Positions 11,637 to 12,042 of a stretch of 12,042 nucleotides of DNA are shown here, one piece after another (the stretch's first letter is position 1; each line of letters opens with the position of its first letter). The stretch is from Streptomyces sp. NRRL WC-3549. Its GTDB lineage: Bacteria > Actinomycetota > Actinomycetes > Streptomycetales > Streptomycetaceae. The position numbers were made by a program, and so were the translations under genes. The stretch lies in NCBI RefSeq assembly GCF_000721935.1, contig NZ_KL585394.1:361251-373292 (forward strand), written 5' to 3'. Under the pieces are notes generated by a model that was not told where the DNA came from, made no database searches, and worked only from the letters and a program-made list of their open reading frames with translations.

Positions 11637-12042
11637 GTGCCGACGGACCGCGCCATCCAGGACTACGCGCGCACGCTGGCCCGGCGCTCCCCGGACCACT
11701 ACCGCACGGGCCCCTTCACCGTGCGCCACAACCCCGGGTGGGCGCTGAAGTTCGCCAACTACGCCATCCCCGACCCGGGCGCCGAACCCACGGCCGAGGA
11801 CGTCGCCGGCCTCGTCGCGGCCATGCGCGGGCGTGACCGGCTGCCCCGCCTGGAGTACCTGCCCGCCTGCGCCCCGGCCGTCGAACCCGCCCTGCTGGCG
11901 GCCGGGTTCACCGTGGAGAGCCGCGCTCCGGTCCTCGCCTGCACACCCGGCACCCTCCTCGCCCCGAAGCCGGTGGCCGGTCTGCGAGTCGCCGAGCCGG
12001 TGACCGAGGCGGAGTTCACCACGGCCGCCGCCGTCCAGCACA
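11637..12042 (+). CDS. Probable GNAT-family N-acetyltransferase, 3'-truncated by the window edge
   Basis: An open frame from GTG 11637 runs to the end of the window, giving 135 residues. GAGAAGG (11622-11628) lies 8 nt before the start. The visible part begins VPTDRAIQDYARTLARRSPDHYRT in two readable blocks (VPTDRAIQDYARTL, ARRSPDHYRT). It contains NPGWALKFANYAIPDPGAEP, LPRLEYLPACAPAVEPALLAAGF and VESRAPVLAC. I recall this N-terminal pattern from Streptomyces proteins annotated as GNAT acetyltransferases, with the acetyl-CoA-binding domain downstream. The usual R/Q-x-x-G-x-G/A loop is not yet reached, so the enzyme class is a recollection rather than shown here. Coding character is strong. 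The substrate is unknown. It lies 42 nt after the NlpC/P60 gene and could be co-transcribed or use the promoter overlapping that stop. Confidence 0.7.
   Translation, partial: MPTDRAIQDYARTLARRSPDHYRTGPFTVRHNPGWALKFANYAIPDPGAEPTAEDVAGLVAAMRGRDRLPRLEYLPACAPAVEPALLAAGFTVESRAPVLACTPGTLLAPKPVAGLRVAEPVTEAEFTTAAAVQH

Overview
The window is very GC-rich chromosomal DNA from an actinomycete, almost certainly a Streptomyces. The evidence is the strong G/C third-position bias, the GTG and TTG starts, TANNNT-type -10 boxes, and the gene set: a DUF5691 protein, a small B12-binding mutase subunit (icmB), a lipase, an M23 endopeptidase, a PcrA/UvrD1 helicase and two NlpC/P60 hydrolases. From memory this order matches the S. 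coelicolor SCO4800 to SCO4793 neighbourhood; no database search was run. I see no IS element, phage gene, tRNA, rRNA or CRISPR array.

Left part (1-3717). A 5'-truncated DUF5691 gene (+) ends in a degenerate 7-residue repeat tail. It converges on icmB (-), the cobalamin-binding small subunit of isobutyryl-CoA mutase. A hairpin-rich gap of about 400 bp follows, then a membrane-anchored or secreted alpha/beta-hydrolase lipase (+).

Middle part (3718-8210). An M23 peptidase (+) carries a roughly 325-residue disordered, Tyr/Trp/Asp/Gly-rich N-terminal region ahead of one transmembrane helix. It converges on pcrA (-), and the two share a 24-bp-stem terminator that overlaps the pcrA stop.

Right part (8211-12042). 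pcrA diverges from the first NlpC/P60 gene (+). The intergenic region holds a compound palindrome, a promoter and a c-di-AMP (ydaO-type) riboswitch. This riboswitch appears to carry a roughly 36-nt hairpin repeat inside its 3' conserved core. A 117-residue four-helix membrane protein (-), probably leaderless, converges on that gene. It diverges from a second NlpC/P60 paralogue (+) that has no visible riboswitch. A GNAT-like gene (+) starts 42 nt downstream and runs off the window; its -10 box overlaps the preceding stop codon.

Functionally the window is a cell-envelope remodelling cluster: one M23 and two NlpC/P60 peptidoglycan hydrolases, plus a lipase, around a DNA-repair helicase. The most notable points are the interrupted riboswitch, the three-armed CCGTGTG/CACACGG element between pcrA and the first NlpC/P60 gene, an upstream element shared by the two NlpC/P60 promoters, and the aromatic-rich disordered region of the M23 protein.
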